A stretch of 21,353 nucleotides of DNA from Candidatus Methanophagales archaeon ANME-1-THS (GTDB taxonomy: Archaea; Halobacteriota; Syntropharchaeia; Alkanophagales; Methanospirareceae). The DNA lies in NCBI GenBank assembly GCA_004212135.1, contig RXIE01000176.1, forward strand, positions 1 to 21,353. The letters are read 5' to 3'. A model generated the notes under the pieces. It ran no database searches. It was given only the letters and a program-made list of their open reading frames with translations, and was not told the origin of the DNA. Position 1 is the stretch's first letter; each line of letters opens with the position of its first letter. Below are positions 1 through 7,271 of this stretch, one piece after another. The position numbers and the translations under genes are program-made.

Positions 1-1031
1 ATCGCTTTATTCTCCCTCGCCAACGCGATTACCTGCTCATCGGTGAGGGAGAAGATGTCCCGCATCGGCTCGGGCGTCTCGACCCATTCGGTTCCGCCCT
101 CTGCATTGTAGACCACCATTTTATCCTTGGTACCAATATTCTTCTCCACAATTGCCCAGGTATGAGGATCCACGACCCAGGAATCGGGAATCACCTTGCC
201 ACCGACGACTGATTCCCCGAGCCCCCAATTCGCTTCGATAAGAATCCCGGGCCAGCCGGTGGTTCGGTGCACCGTGAAGACCACTCCGGCCGCTTTTGCG
301 TTTACCATCTGCATGACCACGGCGCATAAGTGAACTCTTGAGTGGAGGAATACCGGATCGTCAGATGATGATTTTCCCGCTTCTTTTAAGAAATTCGCAC
401 GATGCGCGTTCCGGTAATAGATCGCCCGCTTTCCGTAAAGTGAGATCCAGCACTTCTTCACCGCTTCCACCACGTTATCCGCCCCGCGAACATTCAGAAA
501 AGTCTCCTGCTGTCCCGCAAACGAGGCGGTCGGCATATCCTCAGCAGTTGCTGAGCTCCTCACTGCTACCGGTGCATCTTTGGTTCCGGTTTCCTGGCAA
601 AGCATGAGATAGTGAGATCTTATTGCACGCTCAACCTCAGGTGGTACTTTACCGCGCTCCATCTCTGCTCTGATTCGTTCACCCTGTGCAAAGATCGTAT
701 CTTCCAGCTTCTTTTGTCGTTCGAGTAGCTCGGATAGCTTTGTTTCGTGCCCCTCACGCTCACCACCCAGTTTAAGCCGTTCCAATTCGAGCTTGATCCA
801 GGGCTCAGAAAGAACTTCAAGTTCTTTTATAGGGGTGCGTAGGTTATTTACCTCTAAAAAGCGTTCATATGCCTCCACAGTTACATTAAAGCCCGCCGGT
901 ACCCTCACACCCGGGACATTCCCGAGGTCTGCAAGGCTTGCTCCCTTCCCCCCAACAAGAAGAATATCTCTGGCACCCTTATCTATTTCCTTAAATCCCA
1001 CAATCAACGGCCTTTCTTGTAAAGGTGTCAT
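1..1031 (-). CDS. ppsA: Phosphoenolpyruvate synthase (pyruvate, water dikinase), N-terminal part, runs off the left edge
   Basis: PEP synthase makes phosphoenolpyruvate from pyruvate and ATP, releasing AMP and phosphate; it is the entry to gluconeogenesis in many archaea. Translating the minus strand from the ATG at 1031 gives an unbroken frame to the window edge (about 343 residues). Visible are the N-terminal VGGKGASLADL glycine-rich segment, PAGFNVT, the ATP-grasp signature VRSSATAEDMPTASFAGQQE, and further on ANWGLGES and GGKVIPDSW, all typical of the nucleotide-binding domain of PEP synthase/PPDK. The phosphohistidine and PEP-binding domains would lie beyond the left edge. A charged, probably coiled-coil stretch (around residues 83-125, LSELLERQKK) is longer than I expect for this position. 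The gene begins 24 bp after the end of the serine synthase gene, so co-transcription is likely. PEP synthase is favoured over PPDK from the signature, but the missing C-terminus would decide it. Confidence 0.88.
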   Translation of the reverse strand, partial: MTPLQERPLIVGFKEIDKGARDILLVGGKGASLADLGNVPGVRVPAGFNVTVEAYERFLEVNNLRTPIKELEVLSEPWIKLELERLKLGGEREGHETKLSELLERQKKLEDTIFAQGERIRAEMERGKVPPEVERAIRSHYLMLCQETGTKDAPVAVRSSATAEDMPTASFAGQQETFLNVRGADNVVEAVKKCWISLYGKRAIYYRNAHRANFLKEAGKSSSDDPVFLHSRVHLCAVVMQMVNAKAAGVVFTVHRTTGWPGILIEANWGLGESVVGGKVIPDSWVVDPHTWAIVEKNIGTKDKMVVYNAEGGTEWVETPEPMRDIFSLTDEQVIALARENKA

Positions 1032-1055
1032 CTTCTCATATCCCCCATATCGAAC

Positions 1056-1916
1056 CTACCTTGAGGTACGTGTATGTAGAAATAAAGGACTGCACATATA
1101 AAATGCTGCTAAAATTACCAGCACGATGAGGGGATAGATGAACTGCAATGAGAGGATATATAAGAAGAAGAGCATGAAAAACAGGATCCCCAGGGGTATA
1201 ACGATCCGTTTATCTCGCAGATTCCGGTACCGTATTCTGCTAACCATCAAAACGCATAACAGCGCCATTAGACCGAGCAGAAAGAGCACAGTTGAAGGGC
1301 GAAAGAGTTTTAACTCAACCGCCATGAGCGTGAACGAGGCTAAAAAGGTCGCACTCCCCGTGATCGGAAAGCCCACAAAATCATTCTTTCGTTCTTTTGG
1401 TAAAGCTTTTCTATAAGCCCTTACAGGGCTTGCGGGGTCGTGGGGCAGAGCCCCACATAAGAAAAGGTTTGCGTTGAACCGCGCAAGCCGTAACATCCCG
1501 CAGATCACATAAGCACCACAGAATACCAATACGACCCCGGCATACGAGCGGGAAATAGGTCCATAATCCTTTATGAGTACATAGACCACAATCGCTGGCG
1601 CGAGACCAAAGGAGACCAGATCTGCAAGGGAATCGAGATAGGTGCCTAAAGGTGAATGCGCAACAGTTCGCGCCACCATACCATCCAGTCCATCAACCAC
1701 GGCCGCGAGTAACAGCACGACAAGCGCATTTTTGAGCGCTCGGTCGTTAACGCTGACGCCGCCAAGCACCAGTACGAGAGCAGAGAAGCCGAGTAACGCG
1801 TTGAGAAGGGAGAGCAGATCCGGCAGTTTGATGAGCCTTAGCATACAAGAAAAGATGAGATCACGCTCAGTGTGTCCTTCCATCTTCGTCTCTTCTCTCT
1901 CTCCCCTTGGAATCAC
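1056..1916 (-). CDS. pssA: CDP-alcohol phosphatidyltransferase, probably archaetidylserine/phosphatidylserine synthase
   Basis: This integral membrane enzyme transfers serine to a CDP-activated lipid to make the serine head group of membrane lipids. The family motif is complete: D75xxD78G79xxA82R83, then G91xxxD95xxxD99 (core VVDGLDGMVAR and GTYLDSLAD), the Mg2+ and CDP-lipid site. At least six hydrophobic segments follow the family pattern, and RLARFN after the motif is typical of the PssA branch. The start is a GTG at 1916 with GAGG five bases upstream; it overlaps the preceding gene by 50 bp. ATG codons at 1883 and 1844 are alternatives. At 286 residues it is longer than usual for the family, partly through an insertion at about residues 151-175 (LFLCGALPHDPAS) between RLARFN and VGFPITG. 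That insertion coincides with a palindromic DNA element, listed separately. The substrate (archaeol or diacylglycerol) is inferred from the archaeal setting. Confidence 0.85.
   Translation of the reverse strand: MIPRGEREETKMEGHTERDLIFSCMLRLIKLPDLLSLLNALLGFSALVLVLGGVSVNDRALKNALVVLLLAAVVDGLDGMVARTVAHSPLGTYLDSLADLVSFGLAPAIVVYVLIKDYGPISRSYAGVVLVFCGAYVICGMLRLARFNANLFLCGALPHDPASPVRAYRKALPKERKNDFVGFPITGSATFLASFTLMAVELKLFRPSTVLFLLGLMALLCVLMVSRIRYRNLRDKRIVIPLGILFFMLFFLYILSLQFIYPLIVLVILAAFYMCSPLFLHTRTSR
1406..1466. repeat. Palindromic element inside pssA, able to form a three-way junction
   Basis: Two perfect 7-bp stems with 3-base loops lie side by side: AAGCCCT-tac-AGGGCTT (1415-1431) and GTGGGGC-aga-GCCCCAC (1440-1456), separated by 8 bases. 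They are enclosed by outer arms CTTTTCTAT (1406-1414) and ATAAGAAAAG (1457-1466) that pair except for one extra base. The arms abut the stems exactly, so the single strand can fold as a three-way junction. The element is read through in frame and encodes the extra loop LCGALPHDPASPVRAYRKAL of the serine synthase. This resembles the in-frame palindromic insertions known from Rickettsia (RPE). That it moved here as a unit is inferred; no second copy was seen in this window. Confidence 0.6.
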
Positions 1917-2895
1917 CTTTTCCTCTACCCAGATAAAAGAACTGGCCTAATCGGCTATTAAAATCACTCCATACCCCGTCTTTCTCCTTCAAGGACTCAT
2001 AGGTCTGGAGCTGCTGGAACTCCTTGAGCTGCGCATCCAGCATATCCGCATAACATAATGCCTCGGCTTCCGCAAACATGGGCTTTACCGGTGAACCCCA
2101 CTCACCATAGTTATGGTGACTCAAGATGAGGTGGAGCAATTTGAGCCGAATCTCTTCCGGAAAACCTTCGATCTCGTTTAGCCGCTCTTCCACCATTTGA
2201 TAACCCAGCACGATATGATCGATTAGCCCGCCTTCTTCGGTCACCGCTATTCGAAATGCATAGTCATACGTGGCCGTCTTTCCTATATCGTGCAGGAGAG
2301 CCCCGGCAAGCAACAGATCCCGGTCGAGTTCCGGGTAGAGCAGCGCGATGGTCTCGCAGAGCGTTGTAACCGCATGCGTATGCTCCAGAAGCCCGCCCCT
2401 ATAATTATGGTGGTGTATCTTCGCAGAGGGCGCGGATGTAAACGCTTTGAGAAACACGGGATCCCTGAGAAAGGCCCATACGATGCGCTTCAAATAATCG
2501 TTCGCTATACTCCCCACCTTTTTGACGAGCTCAGCAGTTAAACCATCGATATCCTTCAATGTCCGGGGCATATAGTCGGTCATATCGTACGTCCCACTGG
2601 CTCGTGCAACTCCATCTGGCTCGAAGATGAGCTGTAAACGGCCTCTAAAGGATTCAACCACACCTTTTATACGCACAATATCGCCGGGTTCGAGTAAAGA
2701 TGCCACTTCCTCGGCTTCTTCCCAGCACTTCGCCCAGATACTGCCCGTGCTATCCGCTAATTTCAGTTGAAGATAATAACCTTCCTTCGTGACAAATTCC
2801 CTTAACTCCTTCTCCATCACCAGAAACGTGGAATCAACCGAGCTCCCGACCGTTAAATCCTTCACCTTTTTAGTGCCACTCATTCCCCGTCCCAT
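1867..2895 (-). CDS. OB-fold plus HD-domain nuclease, YhaM-like 3'-5' exoribonuclease family
   Basis: The protein resembles YhaM/CBF1 proteins: an N-terminal OB-fold nucleic-acid-binding domain followed by a metal-dependent HD phosphohydrolase/nuclease domain. The OB part lies at about residues 10-100 (KVKDLTVGSSVDSTF, DSTGSIWAKCW, GDIVRIKGVVESFRGRLQL). The HD part shows HHHNYRGGLLEHT at about 161-173 and AGALLHDIGK with H202-D203, followed by the later histidines LILSHHNYGEW, all expected metal ligands. The frame stays open up to 2997, but that would put the start inside dapB; the ATG at 2895 clears the dapB stop (2925), and the ATG at 2883, after GGGACGGGGA, is an equally good choice. It follows dapB by about 29 bp and overlaps pssA by 50 bp, so it sits mid-operon. 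RNA is the substrate of characterised relatives; archaeal members are less studied. Confidence 0.82.
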   Translation of the reverse strand: MGRGMSGTKKVKDLTVGSSVDSTFLVMEKELREFVTKEGYYLQLKLADSTGSIWAKCWEEAEEVASLLEPGDIVRIKGVVESFRGRLQLIFEPDGVARASGTYDMTDYMPRTLKDIDGLTAELVKKVGSIANDYLKRIVWAFLRDPVFLKAFTSAPSAKIHHHNYRGGLLEHTHAVTTLCETIALLYPELDRDLLLAGALLHDIGKTATYDYAFRIAVTEEGGLIDHIVLGYQMVEERLNEIEGFPEEIRLKLLHLILSHHNYGEWGSPVKPMFAEAEALCYADMLDAQLKEFQQLQTYESLKEKDGVWSDFNSRLGQFFYLGRGKGDSKGRERRDEDGRTH

Positions 2896-2924
2896 TGTGC
2901 AATCCCAACGCGATGAGCGCAATC

Positions 2925-3737
2925 TTATCCCTGCTCCAGCTCCTTCATCATGTCGTCCATCGAATAGATCCCGCTTCTCTCTTTCATACTGATCCATTCA
3001 ATGGCTTTCAGAGCGCCCTGCGCGAAGGCTTCGCGGCTTTGCGCACGGTGTATGATCTCCAACCGCTCTCCTTTCCCCACATATAAAACGGTATGCTCGC
3101 CCACGATATCGCCCGCTCGTACCGCATGTATTCCGATCTCCGCATCCGTCCGCTCGCCGGTTATACCCTTCCTACCGTAGACAAACGCCGGTCTTCCTCC
3201 CCCTTCAACACCGGTGTACTGGGCGATGAGTTCCGCAGCTTTAACTGCCGTCCCACTCGGCGCGTCCTTCTTAAGCGCGTGGTGCATCTCGATGATCTCC
3301 ATGTGGTACTGATATGCCCGAAGTTGTTGTGCAGCTTCCGCGACCAATCGCCAGAAGACGTTCACCCCAATGGAGAAGTTAGGCGATATAAGTGCAGGTA
3401 CCTTACCCTTTACCGCGTCCTCTATCTCGGCGAACTGCTGTGCGGAAAAGCCCGTTGTGCCAACCACGAGCTTGACCTTATGACGTGTGGCGATTTTAAT
3501 GTTTTCAACCGCTGCCGCTGCATTGGTAAAGTCCACAAATACATCGGGAGTAACCGCTTTGAAGATCTCCTCCATGTGAGCGGGGCTTGCGATCTTTAGC
3601 CCCGGTGCAAGCTCTTCCCCGACGCCACGAGGGTCAAAACCCGCTACCAATGCCATCCTCTTGTGCTCCAGGACGCCTCGTACCACCTGAGTGCCCATCC
3701 TCCCCTTTGCTCCGGCGACCGCTACTTTTATTCCCAT
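2925..3737 (-). CDS. dapB: 4-hydroxy-tetrahydrodipicolinate reductase
   Basis: DapB reduces hydroxy-tetrahydrodipicolinate with NAD(P)H in the diaminopimelate route to lysine. All landmarks are present in 270 residues, the normal family length. The Rossmann motif VAVAGAKGRMG has G9, G12 and G15; VVGTTGF is at 92-97; and SPNFSIGVN is at about 118-126. The active-site region EMHHALKKDAPSGTA carries the catalytic H152/H153 pair, the substrate lysine and the GT that binds dipicolinate. The C-terminal AFAQGALKAIEW is also typical. The ATG at 3737 is the first plausible start and has a TATA-like element about 30 bp upstream, suggesting a short leader or none. It probably heads the transcript that continues into the YhaM-like nuclease, pssA and ppsA. 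Confidence 0.95.
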   Translation of the reverse strand: MGIKVAVAGAKGRMGTQVVRGVLEHKRMALVAGFDPRGVGEELAPGLKIASPAHMEEIFKAVTPDVFVDFTNAAAAVENIKIATRHKVKLVVGTTGFSAQQFAEIEDAVKGKVPALISPNFSIGVNVFWRLVAEAAQQLRAYQYHMEIIEMHHALKKDAPSGTAVKAAELIAQYTGVEGGGRPAFVYGRKGITGERTDAEIGIHAVRAGDIVGEHTVLYVGKGERLEIIHRAQSREAFAQGALKAIEWISMKERSGIYSMDDMMKELEQG

Positions 3738-3760
3738 GGTTAATTCTTTGCCTGCGAAGG

Positions 3761-3773
3761 TATAAAAATAAAA
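3761..3773 (-). promoter_or_regulatory. Putative TATA box for dapB
   Basis: On the minus strand TTTTATTTTTATA is centred about 30 bases upstream of the dapB ATG at 3737. This spacing is usual for an archaeal promoter giving a very short or absent leader. The call rests on composition and distance only. Confidence 0.4.
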
Positions 3774-3797
3774 CGCCTTTTAACGAGTAAACGGTAC

Positions 3798-3803
3798 AAA
3801 AAA
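3798..3803 (-). terminator. Possible T-tract terminator after the GTPase gene
   Basis: Reading the minus strand, a run of six T lies about 60 bases after the GTPase stop codon and before the dapB promoter. Oligo-T tracts without a hairpin can end archaeal transcription. This is a weak, single-tract candidate. Confidence 0.25.
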
Positions 3804-3861
3804 CCAGTTTAAGGGCGCTTTTACCGGTCCCACCGCGTTCATGTTCTCGTAAAAAGGATGG

Positions 3862-4959
3862 TCACTTCCGCATCACCACGCTCACCACATCGCCGTCTGC
3901 GAGCACATGCGAGAGCCCGACTCGCTGGCCACCGTACTTCACGGACCTCCCCCAGATGCGTGCGTATCTGAACTTCTCAACAAAGTCACGATGGATAGTA
4001 GAACAGACGTCTGCTACCGTCGCATCTCTCCGGATGACCAACGGATTGCTCATATCGGGTGGTGCAGCCCGGGGCTTCATGTAGATGCGCATGAATTCGA
4101 GTTCAGTATAGATCCGCTCCTTCAGTGCCTCGATATGAAGGCTGAGCGATGCGGAGATGAAAACTGCGTCAGGAAACCGCGCCATGCATGACCTGAGCCG
4201 CTCTGAATCCACCAAATCGATCTTGTTGATGACCGTGAGCGCGCGGATATACGTGCGGTTCCCGATGACCACATCGATGAGCTCATCGAGCGTGATAGGT
4301 TCGCGTATAAGGAGATCTGCGTTATGTATTTTGTATTCTGCCAGGACCGCGCGAATCAGCCGCTCATCGAGGTCAAGGTCAACCGTGCTGCTCACGGTAA
4401 TTCCGCCCCGTCCCATTTTACGAAGCGCGACATCCGGAGGTCTCGTGTTGATCCGAATGCCCGCGTCATAGAGTTCCTTTACCAGCGTCTCATGCTGCTT
4501 CGGCTGGAGGATATCAACGAGGATAAGGATCAAGTCCGCATTCCGCATCACGGAAAGCACCTCTTTGCCATGCCCTCGGCCCGCTGCGGCACCTTGAATG
4601 AGCCCCGGGACATCGAGCACTTGCATCCTCGCACCTTTGTAGAGGAGCATCCCTGGGATGACCTCGAGCGTCGTGAAGTCATAGTCCGCGACCTCAGCAG
4701 AGGTGCCGGTAAGGCTATTGAGCAATGTTGACTTACCGACCGAAGGAAAACCAACCATCACAATGGTCGCATCCCCCGATTTCTTCACTGCATAGCCTTC
4801 CCTTCGGGCAGCCGATTTCGCCCTCGCTTGTCTCTGGAGTTCGTCCTTGAGCCGGGCAAGTTTCGCCTTGAGCCGCCCGATATGGTGCTGTGTTGCCTTG
4901 TTGTAGGGCGTCTTCTTGAGTTCGTCCTCTATACTTCTGATCTCCTCTTCAATGGTCAT
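3862..4959 (-). CDS. DRG/Rbg-family GTP-binding protein with C-terminal TGS domain
   Basis: Obg-related GTPases of the DRG/Rbg type are universal in archaea and eukaryotes and act on ribosomes or translation. Starting at the ATG at 4959 the protein has 365 residues, the usual length. It shows an N-terminal helical region (EEIRSIEDELKKTPYNKAT), the P-loop GFPSVGKS (70-77), the G2 region DYDFTTLEV (92-100), DVPG (116-119) followed by GAAAGRGHGKEVL, and NKID (245-248). It ends in a TGS domain (RYARIWGRSVKYGGQRVG, then LADGDVVSVV). The frame runs upstream to 5136, but that part overlaps the divergent flavoprotein gene and reads as non-homologous sequence, so 4959 is preferred. The role in translation is known for the family, not shown here. 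Confidence 0.93.
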   Translation of the reverse strand: MTIEEEIRSIEDELKKTPYNKATQHHIGRLKAKLARLKDELQRQARAKSAARREGYAVKKSGDATIVMVGFPSVGKSTLLNSLTGTSAEVADYDFTTLEVIPGMLLYKGARMQVLDVPGLIQGAAAGRGHGKEVLSVMRNADLILILVDILQPKQHETLVKELYDAGIRINTRPPDVALRKMGRGGITVSSTVDLDLDERLIRAVLAEYKIHNADLLIREPITLDELIDVVIGNRTYIRALTVINKIDLVDSERLRSCMARFPDAVFISASLSLHIEALKERIYTELEFMRIYMKPRAAPPDMSNPLVIRRDATVADVCSTIHRDFVEKFRYARIWGRSVKYGGQRVGLSHVLADGDVVSVVMRK

Positions 4960-5003
4960 CCGGTGAGACGTCCATTCGATATGGGTCTGTCTTTTACAGT
5001 AAC

Positions 5004-5012
5004 CATAAATAG
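5004..5012 (+). promoter_or_regulatory. Putative TATA box for the NADH dehydrogenase-like gene
   Basis: CATAAATAG is centred about 28 bases before the ATG at 5036, and no Shine-Dalgarno sequence stands before that ATG. Together these suggest a leaderless transcript. The same AT-rich patch could also serve the divergent GTPase gene on the other strand. Confidence 0.45.
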
Positions 5013-5035
5013 GTAACTGCTGATATTGTTTTACG

Positions 5036-6154
5036 ATGCACATCGTCGTGGTGGGCTGTGGATTTGCGGGCCTCGAAGCCGCGCGCATGCTCCGAAAGAA
5101 GGCAAAAGAGCTCGAAATTACCATGATTGACCGCAAACCACGATTTGATTACCCGCCCGCCTATCCGGAAGTATTGAGTGGAAAAGTTACACCGGACGAG
5201 ATAGCCTGCGATTTAAAACCCATCGTCACGAAGGTAAGGGCGGAATTTATTCGTGCGGAGGTCGTCACTCTTGATCTTCAAGCAAAGAAGGTGAGGACCG
5301 AAGCCACTTCGGATGGCGAAGAGCGGGATATACCATACGACGTTCTCCTGCTGGCCATCGGCGCGGAACAGACATTTTTTGGTATCCCGGGTGCTGAGGA
5401 GCACTCATACTCCGTGAATACGCTGAAGAATACGATTGCAACTAAGAATGCACTTGATAACCTCGACTATTCCAGGAAGAACGTGATTCTGGTCATCGGT
5501 GCCGGATTGACCGGAGTAGAGGTTGCGGGCGAACTGGTGGATTATTTCAGGGATAGGAATGCACCGGTACGCATATATCTGGTTGAGATGATGCCGCGGA
5601 TATTGCCTGCTCTTCCTAAAGAGGAGATAGCCACCCATGTACGCAGATTCCTTTCTCACCGAGGTGTTGAGCTATTGACGGAGACGGCAGTGCAAGAAGT
5701 CAATGAGCGGAAGATCCTATTTAAGGATGGCCGGGAACTCCGTTATGATCTTATCATCTGGACCGCGGGGATAAAGCCCAATAGGCTCCTTGAGCATCTT
5801 GATGTCCCCAAGGTGAAGGGCTGGCTCAAGGTGGATCCGTACCTCCGGGTGGAAGGTATGCACGATGTTTTTGCCGTTGGTGATACCGCGTGGTTCGAAC
5901 ATGAAGGCGTTCGTTCCGGCCAGAACGTCGAGGAAGCAACAGGTCAGGGGAAGGTGGCTGCGGAGAATATCATACGATCGCTGAAAGGTAAGAAATTGAA
6001 GCGGTACAGACCGAAGAACACGATACAGAACCCACGTACGCTGATATCGCTCGGTGATGATAAGGGCGTGATATACCTCAGGGGATTGATGGTTCGGATC
6101 TTTGCGTACCGGCTAAAGAAGTTCGTCGAGCATCGCTATATGCGGATGTTCTGA
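5036..6154 (+). CDS. FAD-dependent NAD(P)H oxidoreductase, type II NADH dehydrogenase (Ndh) family
   Basis: Members of this two-dinucleotide-fold flavoprotein family pass electrons from NAD(P)H to quinones or other acceptors at the inner face of the membrane. The 372-residue product has the FAD-binding motif at its N-terminus (VVVGCGFAGLEAAR, G7-x-G9-xx-G12), LLLAIGAE at about 104-111, a second NAD(P)-binding motif VIGAGLTGVEVAGEL at about 153-167, the TAGIKPN segment and the C-terminal FAD motif VFAVGDTAWFE. The C-terminus (FAYRLKKFVEHRYMRMF) is basic and amphipathic, as in membrane-associated Ndh proteins. It is transcribed away from the GTPase from a 76-bp gap. Sulfide:quinone oxidoreductase is the nearest alternative; its paired catalytic cysteines are not obvious here. 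The electron acceptor cannot be told from sequence. Confidence 0.82.
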   Translation: MHIVVVGCGFAGLEAARMLRKKAKELEITMIDRKPRFDYPPAYPEVLSGKVTPDEIACDLKPIVTKVRAEFIRAEVVTLDLQAKKVRTEATSDGEERDIPYDVLLLAIGAEQTFFGIPGAEEHSYSVNTLKNTIATKNALDNLDYSRKNVILVIGAGLTGVEVAGELVDYFRDRNAPVRIYLVEMMPRILPALPKEEIATHVRRFLSHRGVELLTETAVQEVNERKILFKDGRELRYDLIIWTAGIKPNRLLEHLDVPKVKGWLKVDPYLRVEGMHDVFAVGDTAWFEHEGVRSGQNVEEATGQGKVAAENIIRSLKGKKLKRYRPKNTIQNPRTLISLGDDKGVIYLRGLMVRIFAYRLKKFVEHRYMRMF

Positions 6155-6226
6155 TAGGCGCGGAGTGAGAACAGTGATGGATAAGAAATTGCCACAATGA
6201 CTGAAAAAATAAAAGGCGTAAGGTAA

Positions 6227-6236
6227 GTTTATAAAG
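6227..6236 (+). promoter_or_regulatory. Putative TATA box for the 99-residue gene and the glycosylase
   Basis: GTTTATAAAG in an A-rich stretch is centred about 28 bases before the ATG at 6260. It would drive the short plus-strand pair at the edge of the defence island. An AAGG three to six bases before the ATG could act as ribosome binding site if the transcript has a leader. Confidence 0.4.
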
Positions 6237-6259
6237 AGGTAAAATAAAATGAAGGAAAA

Positions 6260-6559
6260 ATGATAACCAAGACCTCTTACATTAACTTTGTTAAAATTCT
6301 AACAAATGAGATACTTAGCAAACTTAACGGTACATATTTGAATTTTAAACGATTTGAATTCCCCGACAATCCCTCAAAAATCATTATATTAGACACTTTA
6401 GGCGATAAGAGCAGGGATTACTCTTCTTGCATTGGCGATGAAACTCGAACATTAACCAGTGTAAAGAACAATTCGATGTCTGTAAAGTTCCTGACAAAAG
6501 AAAGCAAAGGTACCATAATGGTACTGCCATCGTTGTCCATAAAAATTGCCGGGTTTTAA
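6260..6559 (+). CDS. Hypothetical 99-residue protein, possibly the N-terminal fragment of a larger defence-island protein
   Basis: No function can be assigned. The ATG at 6260 follows GAAGGAAAA, a fair ribosome binding site. The protein has an N-terminal amphipathic helix (YINFVKILTNEILSKL), a FKRFEFPDNPSKIIIL segment, and a polar loop leading to ETRTLTSVKNNSMSVKFLTK and TIMVLPSLSIKI. The alternation in the last third suggests beta strands, as if a domain began there. It stops abruptly five bases before the glycosylase gene. From memory, the RTLTSVKNNSMSVKFL stretch recalls the beginning of much larger helicase-like proteins in defence islands, so this may be a truncated remnant. That link is an impression, not a database result. 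Base composition is strongly AT-rich compared with the flanking housekeeping genes. It is probably co-transcribed with the glycosylase. Confidence 0.5.
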   Translation: MITKTSYINFVKILTNEILSKLNGTYLNFKRFEFPDNPSKIIILDTLGDKSRDYSSCIGDETRTLTSVKNNSMSVKFLTKESKGTIMVLPSLSIKIAGF

Positions 6560-6564
6560 TACAA

Positions 6565-7266
6565 GTGATGAACGGAATCGTTAACCCCTCAAAAAAGGAA
6601 TTTTTTGTAACTACTCTTTTAAAATGGCATAAAAAAAACAGGAGAGACTTCCCTTGGAGGAGGACATCAGATCCGTACAAAATCCTAATCTCTGAAATAT
6701 TGCTTCAGAAAACAAGAGCTGAAAATGTCGTTCCGGTATTTAACAGTTTCTCCTCAAAATATCCGGATGCGAAAAAGCTATCCACTGCATCTTATAACGA
6801 ACTGAAAAATGAGATAGAAATTCTCGGCTTATTTAATCAGCGTGCTGCAAAATTGCAAAAGCTTACCAAAATATTGGTTGAAAAATATAATGGAAAAGTG
6901 CCTAATAATAAAAAGGAATTACTGGAACTTCCAGGGATTGGCAATTATATTGCGAATGCTGTACTGTGCTTTGCGTTTGGGTATGACCTTCCGCTATTAG
7001 ATACAAATATCGGTAGGATTATTGAAAGAGTCTTTTCCATAAAAGTGACTGGCGAAGAAAGAAAAAAAGATAAGGTATGGGAAATGATAGCCGAAATCGT
7101 CCCGGCTAGTAAATCAAGAGAATACAACTATTCTTTGATTGATTTTGGTGCTCTGGTATGTACTGCTAAAAATCCCAAACATAATTTATGCCCGCTTGCT
7201 GAAATCTGCGACTATTATCTGGGTGATAAGAAAAGGAACGAAATTTCATCCGACTGCTGGAATTAA
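6565..7266 (+). CDS. HhH-GPD DNA glycosylase of the MutY/EndoIII family, probably a Mig-type T/G mismatch glycosylase
   Basis: HhH-GPD enzymes excise damaged or mispaired bases. The N-terminal part (WHKKNRRDFPWRRTSDPYKILISEILLQKT) is MutY/Mig-like. The helix-hairpin-helix is LPGIGNYIANAV, with Tyr128 where EndoIII has its catalytic Lys; the catalytic Asp is D146 in LLDTN. Tyr plus Asp is the arrangement of the archaeal T/G glycosylase Mig of Methanothermobacter. The iron-sulphur loop reads C199-x6-H206-x2-C209-x5-C215, so the second of four expected cysteines is histidine. The 233-residue length fits a single catalytic domain without the MutY C-terminal domain. The start is GTG at 6565 or ATG at 6568. 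It ends 5 bp from the convergent cytosine methyltransferase gene, the partnership known for Mig and its restriction-modification system. Eight consecutive A residues at 6631-6638 lie within the reading frame. Activity on T/G is inferred. Confidence 0.85.
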   Translation: MMNGIVNPSKKEFFVTTLLKWHKKNRRDFPWRRTSDPYKILISEILLQKTRAENVVPVFNSFSSKYPDAKKLSTASYNELKNEIEILGLFNQRAAKLQKLTKILVEKYNGKVPNNKKELLELPGIGNYIANAVLCFAFGYDLPLLDTNIGRIIERVFSIKVTGEERKKDKVWEMIAEIVPASKSREYNYSLIDFGALVCTAKNPKHNLCPLAEICDYYLGDKKRNEISSDCWN

Positions 7267-7271
7267 AAAGT

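Noticed and set aside
2896..2997. Upstream extension of the YhaM-like gene into dapB
   Set aside because: The extra residues are the antisense-free alternate frame of the dapB C-terminus, and good starts exist at 2895 and 2883.
3093..3599. Plus-strand 168-codon frame opposite dapB
   Set aside because: It is the complement of a gene with complete DapB motifs and shows no motif of its own.
4960..5136. N-terminal extension of the TGS-domain GTPase to 5136
   Set aside because: It overlaps the start of the divergent flavoprotein gene and reads as non-family sequence; the ATG at 4959 gives the normal family length.
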